A stretch of 64,000 nucleotides of DNA from Stigmatella aurantiaca DW4/3-1. GTDB taxonomy: Bacteria > Myxococcota > Myxococcia > Myxococcales > Myxococcaceae. A program made the position numbers and the translations under genes. This document shows positions 8,641-20,504 of this stretch, in pieces (the stretch's first letter is position 1; the number at the start of each line of letters is the position of its first letter). The notes beneath the pieces were generated by a model, which did not search any database, was not told the origin of the DNA, and saw nothing but the letters and a program-made list of their open reading frames with translations. The DNA lies in the NCBI RefSeq assembly GCF_000165485.1, contig NC_014623.1, positions 1,321,501-1,385,500 on the forward strand, written 5' to 3'.

Positions 8641-8965
8641 TCCTGGTGATGGGCGATGGTGCCTCCGCGCACCCTTCGCTGCCGGGAGGGGCAGCGCTGC
8701 CCTTGCGTCCGGACGGCCACCGGGTGGAGGACGGTGAGCATCTGGTGGCGCTGACACGCATCCATCGGCTCCGATCTGGCGCGGTGCAGCTCAAGGATTT
8801 CAACTCACGCCTGGGTACTTGTTCCAGGTGGAGGACGACGGGGCCTATGCGGGCGAGTATCTTCCGGAGAAGTCCGGCGCAGTCAAGTTTTCAGGCAGCG
8901 CCATCACCGTGGATGGATCTAATATCAAATTCAAAGCAAGCAAGACCAAGAAGAAAGGCGGATGA
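8641..8965 (+). pseudogene. Further gene debris with a phage/T6SS-like C-terminal tail
   Basis: One frame carries GHRVEDGEHLVALTRIHRL near 8719-8775, reminiscent of the VgrG/phage-tail-like D-domain edge. Another frame, ending at 8965, reads FQVEDDGAYAGEYLPEKSGA and finishes GSNIKFKASKTKKKGG with no start codon. Together with the preceding fragments this looks like the remains of a secretion-effector locus. No intact gene can be called. Confidence 0.35.
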
Positions 8966-11586
<2,621 letters not shown>

Positions 11587-11601
11587 AGAGAAAGGTGAAT
11601 C

Positions 11602-13008
11602 ATGGCGACTCCCGTGAAGACAGACGATGGGCATGAGAAGCAGCAGATGAGTCTTGGGACGGACGCGGCGCGCCAGCTGGCGACGACGACCAAGTCCGCC
11701 CCGCAGATGCAGGGAATCTCCTCCCGGTGGCTGCTGAAGCTGCTGCCGTGGGTGGTGGTGCCCGGCGGTACCTTCCGGCTCAACCGCCGCCTGAGCTATG
11801 ACGTGGGCGATGGCCGGGTGTCCTTCATCAGCACCGGCGCCAAGGTGCAAGTCATTCCGCAGGAGCTCCGGGAGCTGCCGCTGTTCCGTGGCTTCGAGGA
11901 CGATGAGGCGCTGGCCGGCCTGGCGGCCCGCTTCGTTCAGAAGGAGTTCAAGGCCGGTGAGGTCATCACCGAGGCCGGCAAGGAAGCCGACGCGATCTAT
12001 CTGATTGCCCACGGCAAGGTGAACAAGATCGGTATCGGCAAGTACGGCGATCAGACGGTGATCGAGACGCTGGCCGATGGGGACCACTACAGCTACCGGG
12101 CGCTGCTGGAGACGCAAGACTACTGGCAGTTCACGGCCAAGGCGGTCACCCCCGTCACGGTGCTGATCCTGCCCCAGTCCTCGTTCGAGGCGGTGGTCGC
12201 CCTGTCCCCGTCGCTGCAAAAGCACCTGGAGGAGTTCAAGGCGCTCTCGAAGAAGAAGCAGGACGTGTCAGGCCAGGCCCCCATCGAGCTGGCCTCGGGT
12301 CACAAGGGCGAGCCCATCCTGCCGGGCACCTTCGTCGATTACGAGACGTCGCCGCGGGAGTATGAGCTGAGCGTGGCCCAGACGGTGCTGCAGATCCACA
12401 CCCGCGTCGCCGATCTGTTCAACGACCCGATGAATCAGACCGAGGAGCAGCTCCGGCTGACCGTCGAGGCGTTGAAGGAGCGCAAGGAGCACGAGCTGAT
12501 CAACAACCGCGAGTTCGGGCTCTTGCACAACGCCGATCTCAAGCAGCGCATCCACACCCGCAGCGGGCCGCCGACCCCGGATGACATGGATGAGCTGCTG
12601 GCCACCGTGTGGAAGGATCCCTCGTTCTTCCTGGCCCACCCGCGCACCATCGCGGCCTTCGGCCAGGAGTGCAGCCGCCGGGGCGTCTACCCCACCAGCA
12701 TCGAGATGAACGGCAACATGGTTCCGGCTTGGCGCGGCATCCCCATCATGCCCTGCAACAAGATCCCCATCAGCGACAGCCGCACCAGCTCCATCCTGCT
12801 GATGCGCACGGGAGCGCACAACCAGGGCGTCATCGGCCTGCACCCGGGGAAGATCCCGGATGAGATCGAGCCCAGCCTGAATGTCCGGTTCATGGGCATC
12901 AACGAGAAGGCGGTCATGTCCTACCTCGTCAGCACCTACTTCTCCGCGGCGGTCCTCATCCCGGACGCACTCGGCATCCTCGAGAGCGTCGAGATCGGCC
13001 GGAACTAG
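11602..13008 (+). CDS. Family 2B-type encapsulin shell protein with cNMP-binding-like domain (copy 1)
   Basis: A 468-residue shell protein. The N-terminal arm ([15 protein letters not shown], then [14 protein letters not shown]) and the C-terminal HK97-fold part ([20 protein letters not shown] through [20 protein letters not shown]) match family 2 encapsulins. Inserted at about 88-210 is a cyclic-nucleotide-binding-like beta-roll ([33 protein letters not shown]). The canonical phosphate-binding Arg/Glu cassette (FGE.AL...R.A) is not seen; it reads [17 protein letters not shown]. It lies 15 bp after the geosmin synthase with AGAAAGGTG as RBS. It should self-assemble into an icosahedral shell, probably mixed with the next gene product. 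Confidence 0.92.
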   Translation: MATPVKTDDGHEKQQMSLGTDAARQLATTTKSAPQMQGISSRWLLKLLPWVVVPGGTFRLNRRLSYDVGDGRVSFISTGAKVQVIPQELRELPLFRGFEDDEALAGLAARFVQKEFKAGEVITEAGKEADAIYLIAHGKVNKIGIGKYGDQTVIETLADGDHYSYRALLETQDYWQFTAKAVTPVTVLILPQSSFEAVVALSPSLQKHLEEFKALSKKKQDVSGQAPIELASGHKGEPILPGTFVDYETSPREYELSVAQTVLQIHTRVADLFNDPMNQTEEQLRLTVEALKERKEHELINNREFGLLHNADLKQRIHTRSGPPTPDDMDELLATVWKDPSFFLAHPRTIAAFGQECSRRGVYPTSIEMNGNMVPAWRGIPIMPCNKIPISDSRTSSILLMRTGAHNQGVIGLHPGKIPDEIEPSLNVRFMGINEKAVMSYLVSTYFSAAVLIPDALGILESVEIGRN

Positions 13009-13056
13009 GCGCAGTCCATTCATCTGCAGCTCGCAAAGGGTTGAGGGGAGCACTTC

Positions 13057-14466
13057 ATGGCAAATCCAGTCAATGCGGCTGGCGGTGGTGAGGTTGAGAA
13101 GCATCAGACGAGCCTGGGGACGGACGCTGCCCGCCAGCTGGCGACGACGACCAAGTCGCGGCCGCAGATGGAGGGAATCTCCAACCGGTGGCTGCTGAAA
13201 ATGCTGCCCTGGGTGGAGGTGCCGGGTGGCGTGTACCGCGTCAACCGCCGCTTGACCTATGCCGTGGGGGATGGGCGCCTGAGCTTCAGCAACATCGGCG
13301 CCAAGGTGGAAGTGGTTCCCCAGGAACTTTGCGAGCTGCCCCTGCTGCGCGGCCTGGAGGGCGATGACGCGTTGCTCAGAGCCCTCGCCAGCCGGTTCGT
13401 TCAGCGGGAGTACAAGCCGGGCGAGCTCATCGTCGAGGCAGGCAAGCCCGCGGACCACGTGTACCTGCTGGCCCACGGCAAGGCCAAGAAGCTGGGGAAG
13501 GGTCAGTATGGTGATGCGGTCACCCTCGACATGCTGGCCGATGGAGACCACTTCGGGGATCAGGCGGTGGTGGAGTCGAATGACTTCTGGAAATTCACCG
13601 TCCAGGCGGTGACGCCGTGCACGGTGCTGGTCCTGCCGCAGAAGGTGTTCGAGGATCTGATTCAGCAGTCCCCGGCGCTGCTCGCGCACGTCGAGGATTT
13701 CAAGGCGCGCCTGAAGAAGCCCCAGGACAAGGCGGGGCAAGCCGCCATCGAGCTGTCCGCTGGCCACTCCGGCGAGCCGCGGCTGCCGGAGACCTTCGTC
13801 GACTACGAGCTGACGCCCCGTGAGTACGAGCTGAACGTGGCCCAGACCATGCTCAGGCTCCATACCCGCGTCACCGACCTGTTCAATGATCCGATGAACC
13901 AGAAGGACGAGCAGGTCCGGCTGACCATCGAGGCCCTGCGCGAGCGGCAGGAGTACGAGATGATCAACAACCGGGACTTCGGGCTTCTGCACAACGCGGA
14001 CCTCAAGCAGCGGGTCCAGACCCGCAGCGGGCCGCCCACCCCGGACGACCTGGACGAGCTGCTCAGCCGGCGCAGGAAGTCGCGGTTCTTCCTGGCCCAC
14101 CCGCGCACCATCGCCGCGTTCGGCCGGGAGTGCACCCGCCGGGGGCTCTACCCGACGGGCGTCGAGGTGGAGGGCCGCAAGTTCATGGCCTGGCGCGGCG
14201 TCCCCCTGCTGCCGTGCGACAAGATCCCCATCTCCGAGACCCGCACGAGCGCCATCATCGTCATGCGGACCGGGAAGGATGATCAGGGCGTCGTGGGGCT
14301 GCGCCAGACGGGCATCCCGGACGAGGTCGAGCCCGGGCTCTCCGTGCGGCGCATGGACATCAACGAGAAGGCCGTCGCCACGTACCTCGTCAGCACGTAC
14401 TTCTCAGCAGCGGTCCTGGTCCCCGACGCGCTCGGCGTTCTCGAGAACGTCGAGCTCGGGGGCTGA
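13057..14466 (+). CDS. Family 2B-type encapsulin shell protein with cNMP-binding-like domain (copy 2)
   Basis: A 469-residue paralogue of the preceding protein, collinear over its whole length and clearly similar throughout (shared [53 protein letters not shown]). Differences cluster in the N-terminal arm, the cNMP-like domain ([17 protein letters not shown]) and surface loops. Its cNMP-like domain is closer to the FGE consensus than copy 1 but still lacks the arginine. GAGGGGAG precedes the ATG by six bases. The tandem arrangement implies a two-component shell. It ends the operon, four bases before a convergent gene. Confidence 0.92.
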   Translation: MANPVNAAGGGEVEKHQTSLGTDAARQLATTTKSRPQMEGISNRWLLKMLPWVEVPGGVYRVNRRLTYAVGDGRLSFSNIGAKVEVVPQELCELPLLRGLEGDDALLRALASRFVQREYKPGELIVEAGKPADHVYLLAHGKAKKLGKGQYGDAVTLDMLADGDHFGDQAVVESNDFWKFTVQAVTPCTVLVLPQKVFEDLIQQSPALLAHVEDFKARLKKPQDKAGQAAIELSAGHSGEPRLPETFVDYELTPREYELNVAQTMLRLHTRVTDLFNDPMNQKDEQVRLTIEALRERQEYEMINNRDFGLLHNADLKQRVQTRSGPPTPDDLDELLSRRRKSRFFLAHPRTIAAFGRECTRRGLYPTGVEVEGRKFMAWRGVPLLPCDKIPISETRTSAIIVMRTGKDDQGVVGLRQTGIPDEVEPGLSVRRMDINEKAVATYLVSTYFSAAVLVPDALGVLENVELGG

Positions 14467-14470
14467 GCAC

Positions 14471-16780
14471 TCAGGGTGTCTTGCTCGTCCGGAGCAGCCG
14501 GACGAGCTGGTAGCCATAGCCTCCAGGTCCGAAGCCCTTGGCATTCTCGAACTGGAGGACCAGCAGTCCCGAGGGCAGCTCGAAGTAGACGTCGGCCCGG
14601 ACGTTCTCGTTGGGGTCCAGGCGGGGGTAGCTGCGCAGCTCCTTCCAGTCGACCCCATCGAGACTGCCCCACACATGCGCGCTCACCTCGCTGGGGGGAT
14701 AGATGTCTCCTCCCGGCTCACGGGCGATCCCCGCCACGAAGCCTCCTCTGCTCAGGGCGTAGGTGGAGTAGGCGGGGCCGCTGAGCTGGGCCAGCGCGGC
14801 ATAGGTTCCATCCGGCGCGAGCTGGGCGATGTGCGGCAGTTGCGGCAGGTAGGTGATGTCCTGCCCGAACAGCAGGCTGCCATCGCCGAGCGCCACCGCG
14901 TCGACCACGCACCCTTCTTGGCCTCCGAGGAGACGCACCCACGAGTGGCCTGCGTCCGCCGAGCGGAAGGTCCCTGACTGACGGGTGGTATCTCCGAAGA
15001 AAGCCCACAGGGCATGGCGGGCCGGATCCGCTGTCAGCCCGTGGCCATGGCGGTGGCCGGTGAAGGTTTGACGCACCTGCCAGGTGAGGCCCCGGTTCTC
15101 GCTGGCATACAAGCGGATGGGAGTGTCCTGGCTGGTGACGGACTGGTACTCGAGGAAATACACGGTGCCATCGAGCTCCGCGATGCTGTGGGGCGTGAGC
15201 ATGCGGAAGTTGCCGAGAGAGAGCACCTCGCTCCAACTGGTGCCGCCATCTCCGGAACGGGAGAGGAAGTGGAGTCCATCGCGGCTGGTGTTGGCCAGCA
15301 GCGTGCCGTCGGCCAGCGCGGACATGATGCGGAAGGAACCTCCGAGCGGGTGCCGCGCCTTGAAGTTCCACGTCCGGGCGCCATCCGTGCTCGCATAGAG
15401 ACGGCTGGACGAGTCGTCCAGCCTCAGCGCGTACGCCGTCCCCGACGGTGCGACCGCCAGGATGCGGTGCGAGGTGTTGGTGTGCACCACCTCCAGCCCG
15501 GGTTGGGAGGGGCCCTGTGGAAGGGGAAGGAAGGTGATGGCGGCCGAACCTCCCGTGGCCGCGTCGGGCGCCTCGCCGTAGATGCAAGGCACGCGCGCGG
15601 ATGAGGCGGGCAGGCGCTCGGGCGCAGTGGGGTAGCCGCGGAAATAGGGGGTGTTCTCCAGGACCTGGGGGGGGCCGAAGTGGCCCCCTGAGAGCACGCG
15701 CGCGGTGAGCGCGTAGTGCGTGTTCGGAGTGACGACGGCATTGCCGAAGACCACGAGTTCCTCGCCCACCAGCGTGACGGCGGGCTGCAAGGCCCAGTCA
15801 CGCTGGCGCTCCAGGAGGGTGGGAGGGCCGAACCCCTGGCCGTCAAAGGCCCGGTAGGACAGCTGCTCGGAGACGTCCTTGTAGACCAGGTGCATCCGCC
15901 CCTTGCTGGGCGACACCGCGCTGAGCGCCGCCCCATGGTAGATGCCCTCGGGAAAGGCCTGCTGCTCGGGTTGCCACGCGTCCACTGGCGCCGTGTCCAT
16001 GCGGACCCGGAACCACGCGGGGGACACGCCATGGTGTCCGTAGATGAAGAGGAGCCGGTCTCCCAGGTGCAGGATCCTGCCACCGCCTCGCATGGGGAGC
16101 TGGGCCAGGGAGGGCTGAGGCTGGAAGGTGAGGCCCCCGTCCTCGCTCACGGCGATCACGGCGGTGTGGGTGCCGTCCGGCTCGAGGCGGAATGCCTGCA
16201 CCCACAGCCGGCCTTGTGAGTCCCGGGCAAGCTCCGCCCGCGTGTAGCCGAGGGTGTCCGAGGTGGAATCGAAGACGCGGACGGCGGGCGAGGGGAGCCA
16301 GTCCTGGGCGCTCGCGCCATGGCGCCACCACTGGAAGGAGACATCGTGGCGCGAGGAACCACGCAGGGAAGGGCCCTCGTAGGAATAGACCATCGCCACA
16401 TCCATGCCCACGGAGAGCAGGTCCGCTGTGTCGCGGTGGGACGGATCATCCTGGATGGGGTGGGTGTAGCGCCACGTCTGGCCCTCGTCCTCGCTGCGGA
16501 AGAGCCCAAGCCCATGTCCCTGCTGTCCGTCTTGCTGGAGCGCCAGGAGCCAGACGGCCTCGCCTTGGGGAGGCGCGAGCCGCACCACGTGCCGTTGGGC
16601 GGGGAGCGTCAGGGCGTTGCCGCCCCCGATGGGCGTGATGGGCTGCGAGGCGTGGAGGGGGGACGTGAAGAGCAGGCAGCCGAGCAGTGCGGTGCGTTGC
16701 AGGGCTGCCCGGATGGGGGATGTGCCACCTCCAGGGTGCCAAGACCCGGCAGGAATTGGCAAACACGCATTCGATGGCAT
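14471..16780 (-). CDS. Secreted Asp-box (sialidase-like beta-propeller) protein
   Basis: A 769-residue exported protein with at least six Asp-box-like repeats: SEDEGQTW, SEDGGLTF, STDGARTW, SGDGGTSW, SENRGLTW and SADAGHSW. These cap blades of sialidase/BNR-type beta-propellers. The N-terminal ~45 residues contain a hydrophobic signal (LLGCLLFTSPLHA). The ATG at 16780 has AAGGAG eight bases upstream and is preferred over a longer frame from 16822. I do not see a convincing sialidase arginine triad, so enzymatic activity is uncertain; a binding or exo-glycanase role is possible. Confidence 0.75.
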   Translation of the reverse strand: MPSNACLPIPAGSWHPGGGTSPIRAALQRTALLGCLLFTSPLHASQPITPIGGGNALTLPAQRHVVRLAPPQGEAVWLLALQQDGQQGHGLGLFRSEDEGQTWRYTHPIQDDPSHRDTADLLSVGMDVAMVYSYEGPSLRGSSRHDVSFQWWRHGASAQDWLPSPAVRVFDSTSDTLGYTRAELARDSQGRLWVQAFRLEPDGTHTAVIAVSEDGGLTFQPQPSLAQLPMRGGGRILHLGDRLLFIYGHHGVSPAWFRVRMDTAPVDAWQPEQQAFPEGIYHGAALSAVSPSKGRMHLVYKDVSEQLSYRAFDGQGFGPPTLLERQRDWALQPAVTLVGEELVVFGNAVVTPNTHYALTARVLSGGHFGPPQVLENTPYFRGYPTAPERLPASSARVPCIYGEAPDAATGGSAAITFLPLPQGPSQPGLEVVHTNTSHRILAVAPSGTAYALRLDDSSSRLYASTDGARTWNFKARHPLGGSFRIMSALADGTLLANTSRDGLHFLSRSGDGGTSWSEVLSLGNFRMLTPHSIAELDGTVYFLEYQSVTSQDTPIRLYASENRGLTWQVRQTFTGHRHGHGLTADPARHALWAFFGDTTRQSGTFRSADAGHSWVRLLGGQEGCVVDAVALGDGSLLFGQDITYLPQLPHIAQLAPDGTYAALAQLSGPAYSTYALSRGGFVAGIAREPGGDIYPPSEVSAHVWGSLDGVDWKELRSYPRLDPNENVRADVYFELPSGLLVLQFENAKGFGPGGYGYQLVRLLRTSKTP

Positions 16781-16897
16781 CGTGAGACTCCTTGCGCCGC
16801 AGTCGAGAACGAGCGGCACCACCAGATAGGGATTCCGCCCGCTGCGCGAAACCCTCCCCTCTGGAGGGGCTCCTCGTCCGCCGGGGACGCCTGGGCC

Positions 16898-17215
16898 TCA
16901 GGTCTTCCCCTCCGTCACCTCCCGGGCCACGTCCACGAAGGCGCGGAAGGCGGGCGACCCCTGCGCGCGGTTGGGAAAGGAGAGGAAAAAACCATCCACC
17001 CGCGCGGCATAGGACTCCAGTACCAGGCGCAAGGTGCCGCGCTTCAACTGCTGAACGATGGTGGGCTCGAACGCGTACAAGAGTCCCAGGCCCGCTTCGG
17101 CCATTGTCAGCATGAGCGTCTCGTTGTCGGTGATGAGCGGCCCGTGCACCGGGAGACGCCATGGCTTCTTCCCGCGCTCCACCTCCCACGGGGAGAGCGC
17201 CTGGGTCGTCGCGGA
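16898..17215 (-). pseudogene. LysR-family regulator, C-terminal remnant
   Basis: About 105 codons are left of a LysR substrate-binding domain: LSPWEVERGKKPWRLPVHGP, LTMAEAGLGLLYAF, and FFLSFPNRAQGSPAFRAFVD, ending properly at a stop at 16898. The winged helix-turn-helix and the first half of the effector domain are missing. Homology fades near 17215-17225, where the opposite-strand dehydrogenase remnant begins. A GTG at 17182 could still start a peptide, but it would have no DNA-binding part. Confidence 0.75.
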
Positions 17216-17224
17216 GCGGAACGG

Positions 17225-17328
17225 CCTGGACAGACGATGTCCACGAACCAGTCAACGATGCCTACGAGCGTCTCCAGCGGGGAGATGGGATGTACCGCTT
17301 CGTCATCGGCATGAAGAGCCTGCGGTAG
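17225..17328 (+). pseudogene. Zinc-type alcohol dehydrogenase, C-terminal remnant
   Basis: The plus-strand frame ending at the TAG at 17326-17328 reads VNDAYERLQRGDGMYRFVIG followed by MKSLR. This is the typical C-terminus of medium-chain zinc-dependent alcohol dehydrogenases (pattern INEAYERM...YRFVID). Nothing upstream in this frame matches the rest of the enzyme. It abuts the LysR remnant head to head, as expected if a deletion removed the centre of a divergent lysR/adh pair. Confidence 0.7.
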
Positions 17329-17379
17329 GGCGGCCCTGGCGAGCCCCTGGGAAGGGCCCGCCCGGCCGCTCCCGCGGCA

Positions 17380-18624
17380 CTACATGCTGATGGAGGTGTT
17401 CTTGCCGAAGGAGGTGGTCGTCTTCCACTGCTGCCACTTGCTGGAGATGGTGGCGGACGAGTCCGTGGAGATGTTGGGCGTGGCGGGCCAGTAGGTCGGG
17501 TCGTACCAGCCCCAGCTGTCCGGCACCAGGCCGTGGGTGGCCTTGTAGGACCACATGGTCCAGCTCAGGCCCGCGTTGTCGTAGAGCCGCTTCGTTTCGG
17601 CCCAGGTGGCCGCGCCCGTGCCCATGGAGTTGAACTCGCCGATGTAGCCCGGCACGTTCCACGAGGCGTGGTTGTTGAAGTCCGTCACCTGGTTGGTGGC
17701 GCCCTGCTTCACCTGCGCCGCGGTGCCGTTGAACTGATACTCGTGCATCTCGTAGACCACGTTCGTCCAGCCGTACTGCGCGGGATTGGGCAGCATGTTC
17801 CAGTTCCAGTTCCCGTAGGCCCCCTCCATGATGACGATGTGGTTGGGGTCCGCGGACCGGACACTCTTGTAGAGGCTGTCATAGGCGCTCCACACGGCCG
17901 CGGAGGTCGGCGCGCCAATGGGCTCGTTGATCAGATCATACCCCGCCACGGTGCCATTGCCCTTGTAGCGGTTGGCGATCTGCCACCACATCCACGCGGT
18001 GTTTCCCTGGTGATTGCCATTGGACCAATACTCGTTGCGGTTGGCCTGGCCGGTGGTGTCGGACAGGCTCTGGCTGCCCACCACGCCGTGCATGTCGATG
18101 ATGACGTAGAGGCCGCGGGCGCCCGCGTTGTTCACGATCCAGTCCAGCTGCGTGAAGGCATCCGAGCGCCAGCCCGAGTTCGACACGTTGTCGAGCGCGT
18201 AGAAGTTGCCCCACCACACCGGGACGCGCACCACGTTGTAGCCGCCCGCCCGGATGTTATCCAGGTCCGTGGTGGTGATCCAATTGTCCTGATATGTCTT
18301 CATCAGGCTCTGCTGGGTGGCCACGCCAAAACGCCGGTTCAGCTCCTGCATGACGGCGTAGGTGTCCACCAGGTTGCCGCTGTCCATCGGCGTCATCCAC
18401 TTTTCCATCACCAGCCAGCCGCCCAGGTTGACGCCCCTCAGGCGCACGACGGCGCCCGTGGTGGAGTCCACGATGTTGCGCCCATTGGTGCGCAGCATGT
18501 TCAGCGCGTGGGCCGGGGCGGGGGAGAAGCCGCAGAGCACCGCGAGGCCAAGCGCCGCGCCCGCGAGGATTCCTCGGCGGGACAATCTCTTCACTTCCTG
18601 GGGTGAGCTGCCATGGTTTTCCAT
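17380..18624 (-). CDS. Secreted GH5-type glucanase (exo-1,3-beta-glucanase/cellulase-like)
   Basis: A 414-residue protein with a twin-arginine-like signal (LSRRGILAGAALGLAVLCGF, cleavage near PAHA at 40). The GH5 TIM-barrel begins GVNLGGWLVMEKWMTP, a stretch typical of the exo-1,3-beta-glucanase-like branch. The acid/base is Glu234 (LINEPIG) and the nucleophile Glu330 (GYIGEFNSMG). The ATG at 18624 has AAGGAG about eight bases upstream. It probably degrades fungal or microbial beta-glucans outside the cell, fitting a predatory or saprophytic lifestyle. Substrate cannot be fixed from sequence. Confidence 0.85.
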   Translation of the reverse strand: MENHGSSPQEVKRLSRRGILAGAALGLAVLCGFSPAPAHALNMLRTNGRNIVDSTTGAVVRLRGVNLGGWLVMEKWMTPMDSGNLVDTYAVMQELNRRFGVATQQSLMKTYQDNWITTTDLDNIRAGGYNVVRVPVWWGNFYALDNVSNSGWRSDAFTQLDWIVNNAGARGLYVIIDMHGVVGSQSLSDTTGQANRNEYWSNGNHQGNTAWMWWQIANRYKGNGTVAGYDLINEPIGAPTSAAVWSAYDSLYKSVRSADPNHIVIMEGAYGNWNWNMLPNPAQYGWTNVVYEMHEYQFNGTAAQVKQGATNQVTDFNNHASWNVPGYIGEFNSMGTGAATWAETKRLYDNAGLSWTMWSYKATHGLVPDSWGWYDPTYWPATPNISTDSSATISSKWQQWKTTTSFGKNTSISM

Positions 18625-18675
18625 CGCGCTGCTCCTTGGAACAAGACAAGTGTTTGGCTGGAGGATCACGCGATG

Positions 18676-18703
18676 GTTTTCATGAAAACGAGAATTCCGT
18701 CAA
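18676..18703 (-). promoter_or_regulatory. Candidate promoter/operator of the GH5 gene
   Basis: GTTTTCATGAAAAC (18676-18689) is a perfect 14-bp palindrome about 50 bp before the GH5 start. On the minus strand a TTGACG (18703-18698) lies just upstream, at a distance where the palindrome would cover the -10 region. This layout suits repression by a dimeric regulator. No good -10 hexamer is visible, so the promoter is tentative. Confidence 0.4.
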
Positions 18704-18768
18704 GAGTTATTAAAACGAGAAATAAAAGGTAATTCGGACGGAACGCTTTTGACACGGTGCGCGATGGC

Positions 18769-20397
18769 TCACCCTGGAATGACGTAGCCGAGCAATGACT
18801 CGAAGACCTGACCTTCACAGGTGGAGGCAGGTGAGACGAAGTGGTCCTGGCCAGCACCGATCCGGCAGCGATAGAGGGGCACGGTCCCTGTCACCTGGGA
18901 GGTGTGGAGGTAGCCCACGGGTCCAAGGGGTTGCAGCCCCTCGCAGTTCGCGTCCAGCGTCAGCAGGTTGTGCTGTCCCACGCGGCACTCGTAGAGCATC
19001 TGCGTTCCGGGTTGAGGGTCCCGCCACAGCCGCCAGGAGCGCTCGACCGTGAAGCCCGGGGGCGGCAGGCGCGAGGAGGCCCAGTGTCCCCGGGACGCGT
19101 GGTACGCCCGGCGCAGGCGCGTGTAGGGCAGCTCCTCGAAGCCACAGGAGAGCTGGGGCGGCTGGAGATCATTCCGGTTGGCCAGGGCCCAGGTGCTCCA
19201 GGCCGGCTTGGCGCTCCCGTCCGCGCGGCGCAGCCCACAGCCGAGCCCCTGGGAGACTTCGTCCGGATGATCCTTCATCCGGTGGTAGATGTAGCTCTCG
19301 ATGCCCGGCGTGCCCAGCACGTTGCGGAACGAGTCGCAGACCCCTGCCTGCTGGGCCGCCTCCGAGGCGTTGGGCGAGAGGGAGTTGACCCCGCTCTCCG
19401 TGAGCTGAACCTCCCAGGCGGAAGGCACGTGGGGGAAGGTCTTGCGCAGCCAGCCCAGGAGCACGCCAATGTTGCCGTACGTCACCCGTGGGAGGTCATC
19501 CGCGGAGAACTGCGGCCGCGTGAGGTCGGGCGGATAGGGATGATAGGCCACCCGCCAGGCGCGCGAGCCCACCCGCGCCGCGAACCCTTGGAGGAACGTC
19601 ACCCCGGACAGCAGCGGCTCGTTGGCTCCCGGTTGATCGAACTGGGTGTCGAAGTGGTGCTCCAGGGAGATGAGCACCTTGGCCGCGGGCTGCTGGGAGA
19701 GGATCTGGTCATAGGCCGCGTTGTAGTTGGCTGCGTAGATGTCCATCCACGTCTGGGCGTTGCAGGCGCCGGCGCCCTGTCCGCAGCCCACGTCGAACCA
19801 GACGTTCGAGTTCACCTCGTTGTGGATGACGAAGTCGGCGATGCGGCCGTGGCCGTTCTGGCCGTTGTAGAGCCAGGCCAGCATGCCGAGGAATCGGCCA
19901 TAGTCCGCTGGGTTGTTGGGCGCGCAGAAGATGTCGAAGCCGGGTCCAGCGGGGGTGCACACCCTCCCCGCGCGCGCCCAGGCCGGCACGCCATACGCCA
20001 CGGCCGTCACCACCAGCCCCCGGGCCGTCCAGGTGCGAATGGCGGTGTCCACCGCCGTGTCCACCACGAAGCAGCGCCCGCCGTACTCCACCTCGCCCGT
20101 GCCGCAGGGCGGTGCCTTGACACGGGGCTCCCAGTTGAACCACGTCAGGTTCATGGCCACGCCGCCCGTGTTGTTCCCGGCCACCTCGTCGGTGCTCGGC
20201 CAGAAGTCCGGTTGCAGCCCCTTGATCCGGTAGGCGCTGCGCGTGGGGTAGGGGAGAACCGCCGTCACCCCCGCCTGGATCCCCCCCCGCGGAGAGGGGC
20301 CCGCGATGGCGGGGCTGCTCACGGAGCAGAGCCCCAGCAGGAGCAGCAGGGTGAACAGCCTGGGAACAACCCTCGGGGATGGGTGAGAAAAGGCCAT
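18769..20397 (-). CDS. Secreted DUF5722-type TIM-barrel glycosidase-like protein with C-terminal repeat domain
   Basis: A 542-residue exported protein (signal [20 protein letters not shown]). Residues about 40-420 form a barrel-like domain with glycosidase-style strand ends: [12 protein letters not shown] (acid/base-like NE), [19 protein letters not shown] and [10 protein letters not shown] (nucleophile-like E). This matches the DUF5722 type. The last ~110 residues carry DUF5648-like repeats ([40 protein letters not shown]), common at the ends of secreted myxobacterial proteins. It lies on the same strand as the GH5 gene 144 bp away. Substrate unknown. Confidence 0.7.
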   Translation of the reverse strand: MAFSHPSPRVVPRLFTLLLLLGLCSVSSPAIAGPSPRGGIQAGVTAVLPYPTRSAYRIKGLQPDFWPSTDEVAGNNTGGVAMNLTWFNWEPRVKAPPCGTGEVEYGGRCFVVDTAVDTAIRTWTARGLVVTAVAYGVPAWARAGRVCTPAGPGFDIFCAPNNPADYGRFLGMLAWLYNGQNGHGRIADFVIHNEVNSNVWFDVGCGQGAGACNAQTWMDIYAANYNAAYDQILSQQPAAKVLISLEHHFDTQFDQPGANEPLLSGVTFLQGFAARVGSRAWRVAYHPYPPDLTRPQFSADDLPRVTYGNIGVLLGWLRKTFPHVPSAWEVQLTESGVNSLSPNASEAAQQAGVCDSFRNVLGTPGIESYIYHRMKDHPDEVSQGLGCGLRRADGSAKPAWSTWALANRNDLQPPQLSCGFEELPYTRLRRAYHASRGHWASSRLPPPGFTVERSWRLWRDPQPGTQMLYECRVGQHNLLTLDANCEGLQPLGPVGYLHTSQVTGTVPLYRCRIGAGQDHFVSPASTCEGQVFESLLGYVIPG

Positions 20398-20504
20398 GCC
20401 TCAACAAACCTTCCCTAGATCTTCAATTCAAGAAAATTGAGATAGAGCGGGTTGTGCTGCGCTGGCCGGGGACGCGTGTGGAGGACGCCTGTCTCGCCGC
20501 AGGG

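Noticed and set aside
11602-14466. Interpretation of the two encapsulins as CRP-type transcription regulators because of the cNMP-like domain
   Set aside because: There is no helix-turn-helix. The regions flanking the cNMP-like domain match the shell fold of family 2 encapsulins, and they sit next to a terpene cyclase.
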